Below the pieces are notes generated by a model, which did no database searches, was not told the origin of the DNA, and was given only the letters and a program-made list of their open reading frames with translations. Shown piece by piece: positions 61,901 through 64,000 of a stretch of 64,000 nt of DNA. This DNA is from Oscillospiraceae bacterium. GTDB taxonomy: Bacteria; Bacillota; Clostridia; Oscillospirales; Ruminococcaceae. The position numbers were made by a program, and so were the translations under genes. Where the stretch lies: the NCBI GenBank assembly GCA_017399765.1, contig JAFQBH010000024.1, positions 83,684-147,683 of the forward strand. The letters are read 5' to 3'. Position 1 is the stretch's first letter. The number at the start of each line of letters is the position of its first letter.

Positions 61901-62615
61901 ACCCGAAATTATGGTAATCAACAACCTTTCCGCAGAAGGAATCCACAGAAGCATTGAAGCTTTTGCTGAAAAAATCAAGGAATCCCAGATGATCTTCATT
62001 CCCGGCGGTTTCTCCGGCGGCGATGAACCCGACGGCTCCGCAAAATTCATTACCGCTTTCTTCCGCAACGGACTTATCAAGGAAGGCGTAACCGATCTTC
62101 TTGATAACCGCGAAGGTCTTATGTGCGGTATCTGCAACGGCTTCCAGGCTCTTATTAAGCTTGGACTTGTTCCTTACGGAAAAATCATCGACACCGACGA
62201 AAACTGCCCGACCCTTACCTTCAACACCATTGACCGCCACCAGTCCAGAATCGTTCATACCAGAATCGCTTCCAACAAATCCCCGTGGCTCTCTCTTACC
62301 AACGTCGGCGATGTTTATACCGTTCCGATTTCCCACGGCGAAGGAAGATTCCTTGCAAGCGAGGAACTTATCCGCAAACTTGCTGAAAACGGCCAGATCG
62401 CGACCCAGTATGTTGACCTCGAGGGCAACGCAACCGGCGATGTTCGCTTTAACCCCAACGATTCCATGTATGCAATCGAGGGTATCACTTCTCCGGACGG
62501 CAGAGTATTCGGTAAGATGGGTCATGCGGAGCGTATCGGTTCCAACCTTTATGCAAATGTTCCCGGCGAATATGATATCCGCATGTTTGAAGCGGCAGTT
62601 AAATATTTTAAATAA
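58929..62615 (+). CDS. purL: Phosphoribosylformylglycinamidine synthase, single-chain
   Basis: The 1,228-residue FGAM synthase is the large, E. coli-like form with N-terminal, two AIRS-type and glutaminase domains in one chain. Motifs are WSDHCRHTTF, FKNETHNHPTEIEPFGGAATCVGG, the GAGGVSVAIGELADG loop, and at the C-terminus AFPGTNCEFDSA, GGFSGGDEPDGSA and GICNGFQAL with the nucleophile near Cys1069, plus HGEGRF. The glutaminase is intact, in contrast to PurF. Translation starts at TTG behind AAAGGAGG, 1 base after the purD stop. Confidence 0.96.
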   Translation: MVYRVFVEKKKELANEAKSLFNDAVTLLGIKDLTDVRVINRYDAENISEELFDYAKKTVFSEPQLDIVSEDVDLSGATAFAVEYLPGQFDQRADSAAQCIQIISQGERPTIRTAKVYALYGELSDSEIAEIKKYVINPVEAREAGFEKPETLAIEYNIPTEVATLEGFRELKREEVEAFVEKYGLAMDADDLQFCQEYFRSEDRDPTITEIRMIDTYWSDHCRHTTFNTTIDSVKFEDELLQKAYDDYIATREELGRKKPVCLMDIGTLAVKYLKKHGKLDKLDESEEINACTVKIEIEADGKKEPWLLLFKNETHNHPTEIEPFGGAATCVGGAIRDPLSGRSYVYGAMRLTGAADPLKPVSETIKGKLPQRKIVTTAAAGYASYGNQIGLATGIVDEIYHDGYAAKRMEIGAVIAAAPQENVRRERPCPGDIVILLGGATGRDGCGGATGSSKSHTSKSLESCGAEVQKGNAPEERKLQRLFRNYEACRMIKRCNDFGAGGVSVAIGELADGLNIDLNAVPKKYEGLDGTELAISESQERMAVVIEAENLEKFLALAEKENLSATKVAVVTEEPRLVMNWNGKAIVNVSRAFLDSNGAEKHIDVVAAKPAYEPKKVTGTFTESYKALAGDLNVCSKRGLSERFDSTIGAGTVLMPFGGKNQITPIQAMVQKISVEKKHTDDCSFMSWGYNPFITEQSPYHGAYLAVVESAAKLVATGASFEDVYLTFQEYFEKLGKDSKRWGKPLSALLGAFEAQKNLGIGAIGGKDSMSGTFEDIHVPPTLVSFAVTTGKANEVVSPEFKEAGHKVIVLKPEYDENGLPETESLLAIFAKVTELFRSGKAVAGYTPGIGGIAEAVMKMCFGNSIGFKFADDVTVEEIFGYSYGSFVLEVTEDVEGRILGETTEEKSLVLGEEKLCLCEMLDIYEGKLESVFACNIPNSNSPMENFNYSVNEWKAPAIKVAKPKVLIPAFPGTNCEFDSAKAVADAGAEPEIMVINNLSAEGIHRSIEAFAEKIKESQMIFIPGGFSGGDEPDGSAKFITAFFRNGLIKEGVTDLLDNREGLMCGICNGFQALIKLGLVPYGKIIDTDENCPTLTFNTIDRHQSRIVHTRIASNKSPWLSLTNVGDVYTVPISHGEGRFLASEELIRKLAENGQIATQYVDLEGNATGDVRFNPNDSMYAIEGITSPDGRVFGKMGHAERIGSNLYANVPGEYDIRMFEAAVKYFK

Positions 62616-62645
62616 TCAATTTTATTTCACAGGAGGATGATACCA

Positions 62646-64000
62646 ATGGAATTCAAAACCGATATTGAGATCGCTCAGGCTTGCGAAATGAAGCCTATCA
62701 CCGAGATTGCAAAACTTGCTCATGTTGATGAGAAGTATCTCGAACAGTACGGTAAATACAAAGCAAAGATCGATCCCAAGCTCCTTGCTGAAACCGACCG
62801 CGAAAACGGAAAACTTATCCTCGTAACCGCAATTTCTCCTACTCCCGCAGGCGAAGGCAAAACCACCACCACCGTCGGTCTTGCAGACGGTCTTAAACGC
62901 ATCGGCAAAGACGTTACCGTTGCTCTCCGTGAACCTTCCCTCGGACCGGTTTTCGGCGTTAAAGGCGGTGCCGCAGGCGGCGGTTATGCACAGGTTGTTC
63001 CCATGGAAGATATCAACCTCCATTTCACCGGCGACTTCCACGCAATCGGCGCAGCAAACAACCTTCTTGCCGCAATGCTCGATAACCACATCCAGCAGGG
63101 CAACTCCCTTGGAATCGACGTTCGCAAAATCACCTGGAAACGCTGCGTTGATATGAACGACCGCCAGCTTCGTTTTGTTGTTGACGGCATGGGCGGGAAA
63201 GCAAACGGTGTTCCCCGTGAAGACGGTTTTGATATCACCGTTGCAAGCGAAATTATGGCTGTTCTCTGCCTTTCCAATTCCATCACCGACCTTAAAGAAC
63301 GCCTTTCCAGAATCATCGTCGGTTATACCTATGACGACAAACCCGTAACCTGCGGACAGCTCAACGCCGCCGGCGCAATGACCGCTCTTCTTAAAGACGC
63401 GATCAAACCGAACCTTGTTCAGACCCTTGAAGGAACTCCCGCATTCGTTCACGGCGGACCTTTCGCAAACATCGCTCACGGTTGCAACTCCGTAATGGCA
63501 ACCAAACTTGCTCTTAAAATGGGCGATTACACCGTTACCGAAGCAGGCTTCGGCGCGGACCTTGGCGCAGAAAAATTCCTCGATATCAAATGCCGCATGG
63601 CAGGCCTCACTCCCGACGCTGTTGTTATCGTAGCAACCATCCGCGCTCTTAAAATGCACGGCGGCCGCGACAAGAAAGAACTTGGTTTTGAAGATCTTGA
63701 AGCTCTCGAAAAGGGTATCCCGAACCTTCTCCGCCACGTTTCCAACATCAAAAACGTATACAAACGTCCCTGCGTAGTTGCAGTTAACCGCTTCCCCACC
63801 GATACCGATAACGAAGTTAACTTCATCATCGAAAAATGCAAAGAACTCGGCGTAAACGTTGTTCTTTCCACCGTTTGGGCAGAAGGCGGCAAAGGCGGCG
63901 AAGCTCTTGCAAGAGAAGTTGTTCGTCTTTGCGAAGAAGAAAAAGGCGATTTCACTTTCTCCTATGGTCTTGATTGCTCCATCGAAGAAAAAATCGAATC
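62646..64000 (+). CDS. fhs: Formate--tetrahydrofolate ligase, 3'-truncated by the window
   Basis: About 451 of the usual ~556 residues are present. The enzyme makes 10-formyl-THF from formate, THF and ATP. The ATP loop [17 protein letters not shown], the [29 protein letters not shown] signature, [18 protein letters not shown], and [13 protein letters not shown] are all intact. The ATG follows AGGAGG 30 bases after purL. It closes the visible operon and supplies the folate used by purN and the AICAR transformylase. Confidence 0.97.
   Translation, partial: MEFKTDIEIAQACEMKPITEIAKLAHVDEKYLEQYGKYKAKIDPKLLAETDRENGKLILVTAISPTPAGEGKTTTTVGLADGLKRIGKDVTVALREPSLGPVFGVKGGAAGGGYAQVVPMEDINLHFTGDFHAIGAANNLLAAMLDNHIQQGNSLGIDVRKITWKRCVDMNDRQLRFVVDGMGGKANGVPREDGFDITVASEIMAVLCLSNSITDLKERLSRIIVGYTYDDKPVTCGQLNAAGAMTALLKDAIKPNLVQTLEGTPAFVHGGPFANIAHGCNSVMATKLALKMGDYTVTEAGFGADLGAEKFLDIKCRMAGLTPDAVVIVATIRALKMHGGRDKKELGFEDLEALEKGIPNLLRHVSNIKNVYKRPCVVAVNRFPTDTDNEVNFIIEKCKELGVNVVLSTVWAEGGKGGEALAREVVRLCEEEKGDFTFSYGLDCSIEEKIE

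Overview
This window looks like a chromosomal segment from a low-to-moderate GC, Gram-positive, anaerobic Firmicute of the Clostridia, probably a gut Oscillospiraceae/Ruminococcaceae relative. The pointers are strong AGGAGG Shine-Dalgarno sites, canonical sigma-A promoters, the sporulation genes spmA and spmB, an AbrB-type regulator, Feo iron transport with DtxR-like operators, three M42 aminopeptidases, a clostridial-type purine operon, and short dispersed palindromic repeats. I see no phage, plasmid, CRISPR array or classical insertion sequence. Most of the window is housekeeping DNA.

Layout. 1-1,080: the 5' end of a probable asnA and two small membrane-protein genes, all minus. 1,250-6,915: murD, then a coupled run of two M42 peptidases, a GNAT protein and a PLP-dependent lyase. 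6,956-7,381: a small four-helix-bundle gene bounded by inverted repeats, next to tRNA-Leu. 7,530-11,255: two EamA permeases around uridine phosphorylase and a HAD phosphatase. 11,500-15,600: an amino-acid ABC transporter, a MITE-like repeat and an AbgB-type amidohydrolase. 15,670-25,135 (minus): pckG, tsaD, prmC, a DUF1385 gene, a two-component system with a repeat-containing lipoprotein, and an XRE regulator. 25,220-30,680: a histidine phosphatase and membrane protein, then spmB/spmA, an abrB-like gene, and rimI/alr with a DUF4358 lipoprotein. 30,860-31,340: tRNA-Gly, -Arg, -His and -Gln.

31,380-39,830 (minus): an acetamidase-family protein, a ClpE-like ATPase, CvpA, a DUF5711 protein, an ECF S component, two tiny membrane proteins and recG. 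39,930-43,360 (minus): a DNA-alkylation-repair protein, then feoA, feoB and a Cys-rich Feo partner, with three GTTAG-N6-CTAAC palindromes, one on the feoA start region. 43,480-50,320: mtaB, tRNA-Asp and tRNA-Thr, a second two-component system, a class II aldolase, a tandem flavodoxin-like protein and a third M42 peptidase.

50,500-64,000 (plus) is the most interesting part: a purine operon behind a ZTP riboswitch and its terminator. The order is purE, purC, a purF-like gene, purM, a formate/nitrite-family channel, purN, a stand-alone IMP cyclohydrolase, a stand-alone AICAR transformylase, purD, purL and fhs (cut by the window end). The channel is translationally overlapped with purM and purN, and fhs turns formate into 10-formyl-THF, which purN and the AICAR transformylase use. 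The operon therefore appears to couple formate movement to purine synthesis. The PurF-like protein has lost the catalytic Cys and other glutaminase residues, which suggests ammonia-dependent activity, a partner glutaminase, or a non-canonical role.

Other items worth checking are a recurrent CCGTGCTC/GAGCACGG terminator stem, a dispersed GGCGGATATTATCCGCC palindrome, and several genes under about 60 codons that are easily missed.
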